A stretch of DNA of 64,000 nt, from positions 618,174 to 682,173 of the forward strand of contig NZ_HG964404.1 of the NCBI RefSeq assembly GCF_000612805.1, given 5' to 3'. The notes under the pieces are model-generated. The model saw only the letters and a list, made by a program, of their open reading frames with translations. It was not told the DNA's origin and searched no databases. Origin of the DNA: Bacillus ndiopicus. Its GTDB lineage: Bacteria; Bacillota; Bacilli; Bacillales_A; Planococcaceae. A program made the translations under genes and the position numbers. Each line of letters begins with the position of its first letter. Position 1 is the first letter of the stretch. Shown in pieces: positions 26,996-36,234 of the stretch.

Positions 26996-27170
26996 GATTT
27001 ACCTACAATCTCTGGGCGATATGATGGATTGCAGTGCTTGGAAAATAAAATTAGATAGAATAAACATTCGATAAAAATAGAGATTTTTGGGCGGGCGTGT
27101 CTCAAAATGAAATCTCAGGCACGCTTGTCATGGTTATTTAATAGGTTTCTTCGAGGTATGTAATTTATGT

Positions 27171-27345
27171 GTTTATCTGCGGTTTTTTCAAGTTATCTGC
27201 GCTTTTCTATGACTTATCTGCGCTTTCCCCGAGTTATCTGCGGTTTTCCATGATTTATCTGCGCTTTCTCCGAGTTATCTGCGATTTTCCATGATTTATC
27301 TGCGCTTTCTCCGAGTTATCTGCGCTTTTCTATGACTTTTTTGCA
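27171..27345 (+). repeat. TTATCTGCG direct repeat array (eight units plus one degenerate)
   Basis: The core TTATCTGCG recurs every 20-22 bases. Two spacer types (ending TTTCC-CGAG and TTTTCCATGAT) alternate in the second half, giving a dimer of about 41 bases. It occupies most of the gap between the paiB-like gene and sodA. The same family fills the right end of the window. Confidence 0.9.
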
Positions 27346-27361
27346 GTTCTCCTCTAAATGC

Positions 27362-27414
27362 AAAGGGCTACAAGAAAATGCAGATAAAAATCTGTTTTTC
27401 TTGTAGCCCTTTTG
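27362..27414 (-). terminator. Terminator of sodA
   Basis: AAAGGGCTACAAGAAAA pairs with the matching right arm TTTTCTTGTAGCCCTTT around a loop containing a second small stem. T-runs are on both sides. Confidence 0.85.
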
Positions 27415-27423
27415 AAAATGCTA

Positions 27424-28029
27424 TTATTTTGCAGCTTGGAATTTAGCTTCTACTACATCCCAGTTTACAACGTTCCAGAATGCACCGATGTAGTCTGGAC
27501 GACGGTTTTGGTAGTTTAAGTAGTAAGCATGCTCCCAAACGTCTAAGCCTAAAACAGGAGTTTTGCCTTCCATTACAGGTGAATCTTGGTTTGGAGTAGA
27601 TGTTACAGCAACGCCGTCTCCATCAACGATTAACCAAGCCCAGCCTGAGCCAAAGCGAGTTGTAGCTGCTTTTGCGAATTCTTCTTTGAATGCGTCAAAA
27701 GAACCGAATTTTGCATCGATTGCAGCTGCTACTTCACCAACTGGTGTATTTGAACCGCCTGGAGCGATTACTTCCCAGAATAATGTGTGGTTAGCATGTC
27801 CACCACCGTTGTTGCGTACAGCCGTTTGTTTGTCAGCTGGAAGTGCGTCTAAGTTTGCGATTAACTCATTTACATCTTTACCAGCAAATTCAGTGCCTTC
27901 TAGTGCAGCGTTTACATTTGTAATGTAAGTTTGGTGGTGTTTTGAATGGTGGATTTCCATTGTGCGTGCATCGATATGTGGTTCTAATGCATCATAAGCG
28001 TAAGATAATTTCGGTAATTCGTAAGCCAT
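27424..28029 (-). CDS. sodA: Superoxide dismutase (Mn/Fe)
   Basis: The 202-residue enzyme shows the metal ligands His (HHSKHHQTY), His ([11 protein letters not shown]), Asp and His ([14 protein letters not shown]). It converts superoxide to oxygen and peroxide in the cytoplasm. The GGxxxHxxxW and DVWEHAYY context fits Mn-SodA of Bacillales. ATG 28029 has AGGAGG eight bases upstream. Confidence 0.97.
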   Translation of the reverse strand: MAYELPKLSYAYDALEPHIDARTMEIHHSKHHQTYITNVNAALEGTEFAGKDVNELIANLDALPADKQTAVRNNGGGHANHTLFWEVIAPGGSNTPVGEVAAAIDAKFGSFDAFKEEFAKAATTRFGSGWAWLIVDGDGVAVTSTPNQDSPVMEGKTPVLGLDVWEHAYYLNYQNRRPDYIGAFWNVVNWDVVEAKFQAAK

Positions 28030-28211
28030 TATAAATTCCTCCTCAAAGTTGAAAAAATCATTCTTCATGTATTAGGTTATCAAAATTGGTACAGACCTTC
28101 AATGAAAAAAACTCCAGAACAAATATTTCGGTCTTTTGACGGAAATTTGTTCCACCCTAACAGGTAATAATTATTTCTACGACAAGTAACCGCAGAAGTA
28201 ATTTCCCCACA

Positions 28212-28688
28212 TTAAATAGCAAGAACAAAAATAATAATCATAATCGCTTGAACTACGCCCTTTGCAGCTACGGATGTTAAAAACCCTACAACTGAGCCTA
28301 CTCCTGTACGAACAGCTTGCTTAAATGTCGTTTTTTCAACAAGTAATTCTCCAATGACCGCCCCTAAAAACGGACCAATTAATATACCTGCAAACGGAAT
28401 TACAAACGGTCCAACAAGTAGCCCAATTGTGCTTCCCCACATACCTGCCTTTGAGCCTCCAAATTTTTTAACGCCAACCAGATTAGCCAGTGTATCAACA
28501 ACAAACAATAGAACAACGAATAATACTTCAATTACCCAGAACCACCAAGGCAAGGCAAATGTGTAAAATAAGCCGTAGACGATAAAGCCCGCTGCAATAA
28601 ATAATACAGACGGAATAATTGGATAAACTAGCCCAACGAAACTAATAACAAAACACGCAATAATTAATACCCATGCGACAATATCCAT
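28212..28688 (-). CDS. DUF456 membrane protein, YqgC-like
   Basis: The 158-residue protein has about four membrane helices. A glycine/proline-rich central part (IGLLVGPFVIPFAGILIGPF) is typical of DUF456. Position beside sodA matches B. subtilis yqgC. GTG 28697 is rejected for ATG 28688, which has AAGGAG eight bases upstream. Function unknown. Confidence 0.85.
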   Translation of the reverse strand: MDIVAWVLIIACFVISFVGLVYPIIPSVLFIAAGFIVYGLFYTFALPWWFWVIEVLFVVLLFVVDTLANLVGVKKFGGSKAGMWGSTIGLLVGPFVIPFAGILIGPFLGAVIGELLVEKTTFKQAVRTGVGSVVGFLTSVAAKGVVQAIMIIIFVLAI

Positions 28689-28811
28689 AAATTCCACTCC
28701 TTTTCTTAATTATTACGTACGTTCATAATCATCAAAAGTTTCAAAGTGGCACTTTCTATTTTTCGGAACATGCTTTTCGTGATACACTGACTGTTGGAGG
28801 AGAGAATACAT

Positions 28812-29324
28812 ATGAAATTAAAACATTCACAGCTTTTTCTTGATAGTTTGTATCAACCTAAAAAGCTTGCTGCATATAGAATTATGCCCATTGGAAAAGT
28901 GATTCAATACGTATTTTTGCTTATTACGGCGATGACTGTTTTTTCACTGGGGAAGTTTTTCAATACGGAAGTAAATCAAATTTTTGCTTATAAGGAAATA
29001 GAGGAATTTGCCAGCGATTTGAAATGGCTTGTATACATTATTTCTATCGTCTTTTTATTCGTCATGAACACACTTATTTTATTTGCTAAAATTAGCATTT
29101 ATGCTTATGCTGGGCATCTATTCTTGAAGCCATTGAAGCGGCGCGGGGAATATCGACAAGTATGGCGCACCACTGCCTTCGCTATTACATGGGAAGTGAT
29201 TTTATCTATTATTTTAAGCTTCTTTGCTATTCCGTCAACTGTTTCCATTTTACTATTTATCGTTGTCACAATGACTATGCTGTTAATAGCTTTAACAAAA
29301 TACCCTAAAATGCCGCAAGCATAA
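28812..29324 (+). CDS. DUF1189 membrane protein, YqgB-like
   Basis: The 170-residue protein starts MKLKHSQLFLDSLYQPKKL and has about four membrane helices, matching DUF1189 proteins such as YqgB. GGAG lies nine bases before ATG 28812. It is divergent from the DUF456 gene. Function unknown. Confidence 0.8.
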   Translation: MKLKHSQLFLDSLYQPKKLAAYRIMPIGKVIQYVFLLITAMTVFSLGKFFNTEVNQIFAYKEIEEFASDLKWLVYIISIVFLFVMNTLILFAKISIYAYAGHLFLKPLKRRGEYRQVWRTTAFAITWEVILSIILSFFAIPSTVSILLFIVVTMTMLLIALTKYPKMPQA

Positions 29325-29330
29325 CCTAGA

Positions 29331-29370
29331 AAGGGATATCAGGAAAATTTTTATTTCCCTGATATCCCTT
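29331..29370 (+). terminator. Rho-independent terminator of the yqgB-like gene
   Basis: AAGGGATATCAGG pairs with CCTGATATCCCTT around an AT-rich inner stem. It comes seven bases after the stop. Confidence 0.75.
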
Positions 29371-29470
29371 GGTGATTTCTTGTGAAGGCGTAAAAAGTAT
29401 CATTTTAGAGCAAATAAAAAAGAAATCGTTTTAAGCTCGAAATGAATTCATTTGATAGAAAAAAACCAAT

Positions 29471-30187
29471 TTACTTTACACTGTGAAAAATAAAAGATTT
29501 TGTTTCTGCAGTGGCTTGCTTAAACTTCCAATCTCCATAAGCTTGAATTTGTGAAAAACCTACTTGTTGTAATGATTCATGAATTACTTCTTGTGAGCGA
29601 AATTTTAATTGCATTTTTTCATGAACAAGTATTTCATTTGTACGTGCATTTTTCACAGTTTCATAAAACGTAAAAACATCTTCTATGAAGCCCTCATAGT
29701 CTGTCCAAATTTCAAGTGGCTCACCACTCACCTGATCCGTTGCAAAATCAGGTGTTAGATCTTTTTTCCACTGCTCCCACGCTTTTGCTAATGGATTACG
29801 GGTATCAAAAATAAAGTGTCCCCCAGATTTTAATGCTCTATGTGCATCTGAAATAACTTTATGCCAACTTTCCTCTGTAAGAAACACCTGTGCAACATTC
29901 GCTGTCATAATAACAGCTTCATACGCATTTGTTTCTAAATTTGTGCTATCCCCAACAGTCCAAGTCACTTCTCCTGAAACCTCTTTACTTCTCGCATATT
30001 CAATCGCTTCTTCGTTTGGATCAATAGCTGTAATATGATAGCCTGCTTTTGCAAAATGAGTTGTCAATCTCCCTGTTCCGCAACCTAAATCAGCAATTTT
30101 TTTAGCATTGATTTTCTTCAATAATTCTAAAAAAAACTCATCGTCTTTGCCCCAGCTATTAATTTGATCATACACTAGCGGAATCAT
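29471..30187 (-). CDS. Class I SAM-dependent methyltransferase
   Basis: The 238-residue protein has the SAM-binding motif IADLGCGTGRLTTHFA, the acidic partner ITAIDPNEEAI, and a later GGHFIFDTRNP strand. The substrate cannot be told. It is 26 bases downstream of the glutaminase gene, possibly co-transcribed. Confidence 0.88.
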   Translation of the reverse strand: MIPLVYDQINSWGKDDEFFLELLKKINAKKIADLGCGTGRLTTHFAKAGYHITAIDPNEEAIEYARSKEVSGEVTWTVGDSTNLETNAYEAVIMTANVAQVFLTEESWHKVISDAHRALKSGGHFIFDTRNPLAKAWEQWKKDLTPDFATDQVSGEPLEIWTDYEGFIEDVFTFYETVKNARTNEILVHEKMQLKFRSQEVIHESLQQVGFSQIQAYGDWKFKQATAETKSFIFHSVK

Positions 30188-30213
30188 TTATTTACCTACT
30201 TCCTAACTCGTTT

Positions 30214-31149
30214 TTAAAAAATACTTAAATTATAGCGCTGTGATAATGCCTCTAAAAACTTCATACCAGCTACACTATTTCCAACGGCATCAATGGCCGG
30301 GCCAAAAATTCCGATGCCTATCGTGCCTTGTAATTGTTCAATTTGTACATCCCTTGCCACACATAAAATGCCACCTGAAACACCGCTTTTCGCTGGTAAG
30401 CCAACAAATGCGGCAAATTTCCCAGATGCATTATACATACCGCAAGTAAGCATAAGCGCTTTAGCTATTTTCGCTATTTTAGCATCGAATATTTGCTGCT
30501 TTAATAATGGATGGTAGCCATCGTTTGCAATGACTAAGGCAATTGTTGCGAGTTGCTTGACATTAATTAATAAAGCGCACTGCTTTAAATATGCTTCTAA
30601 AGCGATTTCTACATCACCCTGCAAATAGCCATTTGCTTTTAAATAATAGGCAATCGCTCTATTACGATAAGCCGTTTCCCATTCAGAAGTAAATACTTCC
30701 TCACTAATTTCACATTGTTCGCCAGTAATTTTTTCAATAAAGTTCTGCAAATTGCTAACTTTTTCATCCACTTGATCACCAGGAAGCATTGATGAAATCG
30801 TAATAGCTCCTGCGTTAATCATTGGGTTAAAAGGTTTGCCTGGCTGATGACTTTCCAAACGAATAATCGAGTTGAAAGGATCACCCGTCGGCTCCACATC
30901 AACATATTGAAGCACGTGCTCGGTGCCGTATGTTTCACAAACAAAAATAAAACTAATGACCTTTGAAATACTTTGTAATGTGAAAAATTGTTGATAATCC
31001 CCTTCTTGAAATGTCGTACCATTGCCGTCAATTAATGATACTGCTAACAGTTTTGGGTCAACACTACTTAACGCTGGTATATATGTAGCAACATGCCCTT
31101 CTTTATAAAACGGCTGTGCCTCACGAATGAGCTGTTGTAATTGTTGCAT
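30214..31149 (-). CDS. glsA: Glutaminase
   Basis: The 311-residue serine-dependent glutaminase has QSISKVISF (nucleophile Ser and Lys), PFNPMINAGAI, and PAKSGVSGGI near the end. It hydrolyses glutamine to glutamate and ammonia. ATG 31149 has GGAGG ten bases upstream; the 19 extra residues of the longer frame lack a ribosome binding site. Confidence 0.95.
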   Translation of the reverse strand: MQQLQQLIREAQPFYKEGHVATYIPALSSVDPKLLAVSLIDGNGTTFQEGDYQQFFTLQSISKVISFIFVCETYGTEHVLQYVDVEPTGDPFNSIIRLESHQPGKPFNPMINAGAITISSMLPGDQVDEKVSNLQNFIEKITGEQCEISEEVFTSEWETAYRNRAIAYYLKANGYLQGDVEIALEAYLKQCALLINVKQLATIALVIANDGYHPLLKQQIFDAKIAKIAKALMLTCGMYNASGKFAAFVGLPAKSGVSGGILCVARDVQIEQLQGTIGIGIFGPAIDAVGNSVAGMKFLEALSQRYNLSIF

Positions 31150-31251
31150 CGTATATTTCCCTCCAAAAATTAATAAATAACTACTATCAAGAATAGAATA
31201 CACCAATTAGACATTAAATAGTATCGCGACTCTATTTTTAGGAGGATTGTT

Positions 31252-31581
31252 ATGCGTTACATTATTTTTACAATACTATTTTTTATTGTTGCTACAGTTG
31301 TCAAAATAGATTTACAGGAAGGAACGCTTCCTCTTGCTTCATTTTATGCTGAAGAAATTTGTGAGGAGCAAATTGAGTATGAGTGGCATAATGTCGTTGT
31401 TCGTGTGCAGCAAAGCGATACGATTTATAGCTTATTTGCTGCAAGTCCTACAAGCGCTCCATTTCCTGAACGCCTTGCCGAATTTTATAAGGCAAACCCG
31501 CATTTACAGCAGCAATCACTTGTACCAGGCGAATTAATCAAATTACCAATCCGCAAAGAAAAGGAAAATATGTGTCTTTAA
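31252..31581 (+). CDS. Small membrane-anchored LysM-like protein, YqfZ-like
   Basis: The 109-residue protein has an N-terminal membrane helix or signal anchor. A LysM-like segment follows (VRVQQSDTIYSLFAASP, then YKANPHLQQQSLVPGELIKLP). LysM binds peptidoglycan. It precedes ispG, as yqfZ does in B. subtilis. AGGAGG precedes the ATG. Confidence 0.75.
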   Translation: MRYIIFTILFFIVATVVKIDLQEGTLPLASFYAEEICEEQIEYEWHNVVVRVQQSDTIYSLFAASPTSAPFPERLAEFYKANPHLQQQSLVPGELIKLPIRKEKENMCL

Positions 31582-31784
31582 AGCCCTCAGTTTCTAAAGT
31601 GCTGTAGTTAATTCTTGTCCTTGCTTATTTTCACTGCTAAAATAGTGACAGTGAGAGCATTTTTCTGAGCAATAATTTGAGAGCGCAACAACAAATCGGT
31701 GTGCTGCGTCATATTATAAAAGCTCGGAGGCAATTGTATGATTGTACAATTGATTTTTGTAAGCCCAAAAAGGAGAGAATTTAC

Positions 31785-32891
31785 ATGAGTGAAATCGTTC
31801 ACCGTTCCAATACACGCCCTGTACGCGTAGGAAATTTAACAATTGGTGGTAGCAATGAATTATTCATCCAAAGTATGTGTACAACAAAAACACATGATGT
31901 GGAAGCAACAGTAGCAGAAATTTTGCGTTTAGAGGAAGCAGGCTGTCAACTTGTGCGTGTCGCTGTACCAGATGAGCGCGCGGCAGATGCCATCGCAGAA
32001 ATCAAAAAGCGCATCCATATTCCACTTGTTGCAGATATTCATTTCGACTATAAGCTTGCATTGAAAGCAATTGAAAATGGTATTGATAAAGTTCGTATTA
32101 ATCCAGGTAATATCGGTCGTCGAGAAAAAGTAGAGGCGGTCGTAAATGCAGCAAAGGCAAAAAATATTCCTATTCGTATCGGTGTAAATGCTGGTTCATT
32201 AGAGCGCCATATTTTAGAAAAATATGGCTATCCTACAGCAGATGGTATGGTTGAATCCGCACTACATCATATTAAAATATTAGAAGACTTAGATTTCCAC
32301 GATATTATCGTCTCAATGAAGGCTTCTGACGTAAACTTGGCAATTGAAGCGTATGAAAAAGCATCGAAAGCCTTCGATTACCCATTACACCTTGGTATTA
32401 CTGAGTCTGGTACATTGTTTGCAGGTACTGTAAAATCAGCGGCTGGTCTTGGCGCTATTTTATCTAAAGGCATCGGGAATACATTGCGTATTTCTCTTTC
32501 CGCTGACCCTGTGGAAGAAATTAAGGTTGCGCGTGAGCTATTAAAATCATTCGGCCTTGCTTCAAATATGGCAACACTTATTTCATGTCCAACATGCGGA
32601 CGTATTGAAATTGACTTAATTTCGATTGCGAATGAAGTGGAAGAATATATTTCTAAGTTAAATGTTCCGTTAAAGGTTGCAGTGCTTGGCTGTGCGGTAA
32701 ACGGTCCAGGTGAAGCGCGTGAGGCTGATATCGGCATTGCAGGCGCACGTGGCGAAGGTTTATTGTTCATGAAAGGCAAAACTGTACGTAAAGTACCTGA
32801 GGAAACAATGGTTGAGGAATTGAAAAAAGAAATCGATAAGCTTGCTGCTGAAATGGAAGAAAAGCGAGCTGCTGAAGAAGCTCGAGCTTAA
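31785..32891 (+). CDS. ispG: 4-hydroxy-3-methylbut-2-enyl diphosphate synthase
   Basis: The 368-residue enzyme of the MEP isoprenoid pathway converts cyclodiphosphate MEcPP to HMBPP with a [4Fe-4S] cluster. The ligand cysteines are in [11 protein letters not shown] and [11 protein letters not shown]. The N-terminal TIM barrel starts [15 protein letters not shown] 31785 has AGGAG nine bases upstream. The C-terminus is Glu/Ala-rich. Confidence 0.97.
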   Translation: MSEIVHRSNTRPVRVGNLTIGGSNELFIQSMCTTKTHDVEATVAEILRLEEAGCQLVRVAVPDERAADAIAEIKKRIHIPLVADIHFDYKLALKAIENGIDKVRINPGNIGRREKVEAVVNAAKAKNIPIRIGVNAGSLERHILEKYGYPTADGMVESALHHIKILEDLDFHDIIVSMKASDVNLAIEAYEKASKAFDYPLHLGITESGTLFAGTVKSAAGLGAILSKGIGNTLRISLSADPVEEIKVARELLKSFGLASNMATLISCPTCGRIEIDLISIANEVEEYISKLNVPLKVAVLGCAVNGPGEAREADIGIAGARGEGLLFMKGKTVRKVPEETMVEELKKEIDKLAAEMEEKRAAEEARA

Positions 32892-32906
32892 TAGGGTGTG
32901 ATAGCA

Positions 32907-33479
32907 ATGACGAAAAAACCTCGATTCGGCATCGATATTGACGGTACTGTTACTAGCCCGGCAACGCTAATACCGCATATAAATAAACAATACAACGTCA
33001 ATATTACGCTTGACGATGTCGTAGAATATGACTTTTTAAGTGCATTTCCACATCCCGTTGACCGCGATGAATTTGCACATTGGTTTACAACGAATGAGCC
33101 ACAGCTCTATGCAGCAAGCGAGCTAGCAGACAATGCAAAATCAATTTTAAGCGATTGGAAAAATCGCTATGAGTTATTTTATATTTCTGCACGTGGTGAA
33201 AACGTACTTGATATAACGAAAAATTGGTTCCATACACATGCCATTCCGTATGACCATATCGAATTAATCGGTAGCCATGATAAGCTGTCTACAGCAAAAT
33301 ATCACTCTGTTGATGCATTTTTCGAAGATAAGCACGACAATGCAGTGATGCTTGCAGAAGAATTAGATATTCCAGTTATTTTATTCGATACGCCTTATAA
33401 TAGGCTAGCAACACCGAATAAAGTTATTCGCGTTAACAACTGGATTGAAGCGAACGACTGGATTTGCAGAAATTTTTAA
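32907..33479 (+). CDS. HAD-family 5'-nucleotidase-like protein, YqfW-like
   Basis: The 190-residue protein has HAD motif I FGIDIDGTVT, motif II in FYISARGE, and the acidic motif DAFFEDKHDNA. These match the 5'(3')-deoxyribonucleotidase group that includes B. subtilis YqfW. It lies 15 bases after ispG, in one transcript, and ends at a strong terminator. Confidence 0.85.
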   Translation: MTKKPRFGIDIDGTVTSPATLIPHINKQYNVNITLDDVVEYDFLSAFPHPVDRDEFAHWFTTNEPQLYAASELADNAKSILSDWKNRYELFYISARGENVLDITKNWFHTHAIPYDHIELIGSHDKLSTAKYHSVDAFFEDKHDNAVMLAEELDIPVILFDTPYNRLATPNKVIRVNNWIEANDWICRNF

Positions 33480-33484
33480 TGTTA

Positions 33485-33523
33485 TGAAAAGCTGTCGGGC
33501 TAAAATTGCCCGACAGCTTTTCA
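33485..33523. terminator. Bidirectional terminator
   Basis: GAAAAGCTGTCGGGC pairs with GCCCGACAGCTTTTC around a seven-base loop. It serves the ispG/HAD transcript and, on the other strand, the 42-residue gene whose stop touches it. Confidence 0.9.
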
Positions 33524-33649
33524 TACGTCTAGTATTCCCCGTATCCACCTGTCTACAAAGCTTTCAAATGTAATGCCGTATTGATTATAAATTTCGTGAT
33601 AAACAAAATATACCCCGAGCTTATCTAGCAGCTCGTCATCAATGCGCAT
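33521..33649 (-). CDS. Small 42-residue protein
   Basis: An open frame starts at ATG 33649 behind AGGATAGGGG and encodes 42 residues beginning MRIDDELLDKLGVYFVY, acidic and amphipathic. It ends in TGA at the edge of the bidirectional terminator. Ribosome binding site, length and the terminator at its end support a real gene. I know no homologue. Confidence 0.55.
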   Translation of the reverse strand: MRIDDELLDKLGVYFVYHEIYNQYGITFESFVDRWIRGILDV

Positions 33650-33768
33650 ACACCCCTATCCTTTCTAACACTATCATACGCAGTGAAAACGGATTATATG
33701 AAAAACTAGCTGGATTAGCCTTAATCCGTTTTAATTATAGTTCTAAAGTAACAAATTACCCGATTAGC

Positions 33769-33825
33769 AGGTGAATTCGCCCGTTTCATAGCACGTTTCG
33801 CTCGAAAACTCCTTCAATTCGCCCG
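33769..33825 (-). repeat. GAGCGAAT-type repeats, reverse orientation
   Basis: Read on the minus strand, cores CGGGCGAATT, CGAGCGAAAC and CGGGCGAATT recur about every 22 bases. This is the same family as at 11280 and 55681. Confidence 0.6.
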
Positions 33826-33876
33826 ATAGTTTTAAAAAAGCTTGAGAAACTGAAGGATTCTCATGTTTTTAGGATT

Positions 33877-34299
33877 TTATACCAACTTATTAATCACTTC
33901 AATCATTTTTCTTCGTGTTTCATCTAATTTTTGTTCATCAATAGGAGCTTCTTCGCCTTCCATATAGAAATCTGCGAAATTTTGACCCTCATACCTTGGC
34001 ACAACATGCATATGAAAATGCGTTAACTCGTCAAAAGTGCCACCATTTTGGCATATAGTTATGCCATCTGGATCAAACAATTTTTTAATAGCTCTTGTTA
34101 TAATCTGCCCTGCTTGCATTACTGAGCATGCTGTATTTTCGTCAAGCTCATCTAAATATCGAAAATGCTTTTTAGGTAATATCAATACATGTCCTTCATT
34201 ATATGGATTGTGATCTAAAATACAGCAAACCTCATCATTTTCAAACACTACATTCACAGCTATTTCTTTATTTGCTAAATTACAGCCTAAGCAAGTCAT
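33877..34299 (-). CDS. HIT-family nucleotide-binding protein
   Basis: The 140-residue protein has the histidine triad HFHMHVVP and the HIT lead-in YNEGHVLILPKKHFRYL. An N-terminal CLGC may bind metal. HIT proteins hydrolyse nucleotide phosphoramidates or dinucleoside polyphosphates. It marks the left border of the toxin-immunity region. Confidence 0.92.
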   Translation of the reverse strand: MTCLGCNLANKEIAVNVVFENDEVCCILDHNPYNEGHVLILPKKHFRYLDELDENTACSVMQAGQIITRAIKKLFDPDGITICQNGGTFDELTHFHMHVVPRYEGQNFADFYMEGEEAPIDEQKLDETRRKMIEVINKLV

Positions 34300-34354
34300 T
34301 TAACCCCACCCCCTATTAACTCGAGCGTAAAATTTTCCATCTAATTCTTTGAAA

Positions 34355-34996
34355 TTATTTTTTTCTTTTCCACCACACAGATTCACAAATCATAATCTTT
34401 TCTAATTTGTCTTCATTATCATAAATAAAATTATAGCTCAATGGCGTTTCTACTAGAGAATTACAAGAAACTACTTGGTCTACCCTGTTAGAATCATAAT
34501 AAATATAGTTCATTGCGGACCAATTTCTTTTTCCACCAATTCTTACCTCTACCCAATTATGCTCATCTAAAGGTTTAAAGACACTAATAGCTACTAATGT
34601 TGTAGGATGATCATTCTCTGGATACCATCTCGTTACATAGGAATTCACGCTTTTATCCGAATTCATAATATATATATGAGTCCCAACGCCTAATTTTATA
34701 TCATTGTCAGCATATGGATGCTGCATAATAATGAGCTGATCTAATTCATTAAACCCAAAAGAGTGGATGGTTCTTTTACTAAACCTTGCATCTTCCGTTA
34801 TGTTTTTCAAAATCCTTCCCTTTTTAAATTTATGTATCTCATGATAATAAGGAAGGTACGTATAATATTCATCAGTAGCATATTTCCAATAAGAAACCGC
34901 AGATAGCTTCGCAGTAATCATACCGTCTATATTCTGTTCCACCTCACTCCATTTGTCTAATAATTCTTGACGAATTTCAAGTACTGTTGAATTCAT
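34355..34996 (-). CDS. Unknown protein, candidate immunity gene
   Basis: The 213-residue soluble protein is rich in Tyr, Trp and Asn and has no signal peptide. I do not recognise the family. It is preceded by GGGGG and AT-rich sequence, and sits at the left end of a run of immunity-type genes. Role by location only. Confidence 0.5.
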   Translation of the reverse strand: MNSTVLEIRQELLDKWSEVEQNIDGMITAKLSAVSYWKYATDEYYTYLPYYHEIHKFKKGRILKNITEDARFSKRTIHSFGFNELDQLIIMQHPYADNDIKLGVGTHIYIMNSDKSVNSYVTRWYPENDHPTTLVAISVFKPLDEHNWVEVRIGGKRNWSAMNYIYYDSNRVDQVVSCNSLVETPLSYNFIYDNEDKLEKIMICESVWWKRKK

Positions 34997-35080
34997 TCTA
35001 TTCCCCCTATAATTGAATCTTGTCCAATATGCAACAGAACAATGGAAATTATAAACTGTTATACTTTTAGTATTAAATTC

Positions 35081-35329
35081 TTATTCATAAATCTTACCTA
35101 CATACAACATTTTGGATAAGAAGTTCCAATTAATACTTATAGGTGCATCAGAGTGCCCATAAAACTCTTCCATATCTTCCATCCAACTTTCAATGGCTTG
35201 AAGATATAAATCTATAGATTTATTCTCCCATTCATCTCTATTCTTTTTATAATCATCTGATAATAAATTTACAAATTCTAAAAACTGTTCCTTGTTTGTT
35301 ACATTTTCAATTTTGTCATACCAATCCAT
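35081..35329 (-). CDS. DUF7660-like small protein, candidate immunity gene
   Basis: The 82-residue acidic protein has a pattern (KEQFLEFVNLLSDDYKKN, then EWENKSIDLYLQAIESWMED, ending MLYVGKIYE) resembling DUF7660. That group is often found near polymorphic toxins. ATG 35329 follows AAAGGTG by nine bases; the GTG at 35341 does not fit. Name by resemblance from memory. Confidence 0.6.
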   Translation of the reverse strand: MDWYDKIENVTNKEQFLEFVNLLSDDYKKNRDEWENKSIDLYLQAIESWMEDMEEFYGHSDAPISINWNFLSKMLYVGKIYE

Positions 35330-35502
35330 ACAATTGCACACCTTTCGTGAATATCTAGTCTACTACCTTTTGAATATTTCAAGATTAAACCAGCTTGGTA
35401 CTTTCTCGTTTTTTACTGCTTCCTACATTATTGTGCTTACATATCATCACTTAGTAATTAACGAATTCCTAAAAATTCTTTTGTGAAATATAGAATTGAA
35501 AA

Positions 35503-36177
35503 TCACTTTTTCTTTAATTGCATATACTGTACATTAGCAATATTTTCATACCCTATTCTTCCTAGCCCACCCCTCATACCTATAATAAAATCTCCTTTAT
35601 ATATGACAAGTGAATTCGGTTCAAAGGTACTGAATGGGAAATTATTGAATATAATATTTTTTTTAAATGTTCCCCCTTCATTACATACTGTAAATAAATT
35701 CTCGCTTGATAGGACATACAAAATTTCATCAAGTATATAAAAATCAATTGGACACTCCTTTAATTCTAGGCACTCTTTAAAAGAGACGCTAATGCCATCG
35801 TATATTAATTTATACAAAATGCCTTCATTTAAATACATATGTTCTAATCCCTCTAGAAAATATATCTCCCCCTTATACTCAAATATTGATTTTACATTGC
35901 ATTTTTTTAATAATACTTCCGTTAAATCATTATAAATGACTTTTAATTCTCCTCCCCATTCTCCATAATCTGTGCCTACTATTTTCAAATCAAGATATTC
36001 ATATTGTATTTTATGTTTTTCACGATACCTAGAAATCACTAGTTCTCCATTTATTATTTCAACACAATAATGTTTTGAGTTGTTTATTATCTGTAACCAT
36101 TTTTTACTACCTATATCAGGAATTATAGTTGCTATAAAATCATTCAAAAATGGCATAGTGTTATTTAATACCTCCAT
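35503..36177 (-). CDS. Unknown beta-rich protein, candidate immunity gene
   Basis: The protein has up to 224 residues, is strongly beta-patterned and repetitive (IFEYKGEIYFLEG, ILDEILYVLSSENLF), perhaps a partial propeller. The start is uncertain: the best ribosome binding site (GGAGG at about 36171) lies within the first codons and would serve ATG 36156 with a long spacer. No signal peptide. Role by location. Confidence 0.5.
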   Translation of the reverse strand: MEVLNNTMPFLNDFIATIIPDIGSKKWLQIINNSKHYCVEIINGELVISRYREKHKIQYEYLDLKIVGTDYGEWGGELKVIYNDLTEVLLKKCNVKSIFEYKGEIYFLEGLEHMYLNEGILYKLIYDGISVSFKECLELKECPIDFYILDEILYVLSSENLFTVCNEGGTFKKNIIFNNFPFSTFEPNSLVIYKGDFIIGMRGGLGRIGYENIANVQYMQLKKK

Positions 36178-36234
36178 TATCTGTATACAGTTCTGGGCAT
36201 AAAGGAATCCTAGCTTATGGTATTTTAAAGGCTA

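Noticed and set aside
27171..27345. Possible CRISPR array
   Set aside because: Repeat cores are only about nine bases, the spacers are themselves conserved and alternate, and no cas genes are present.
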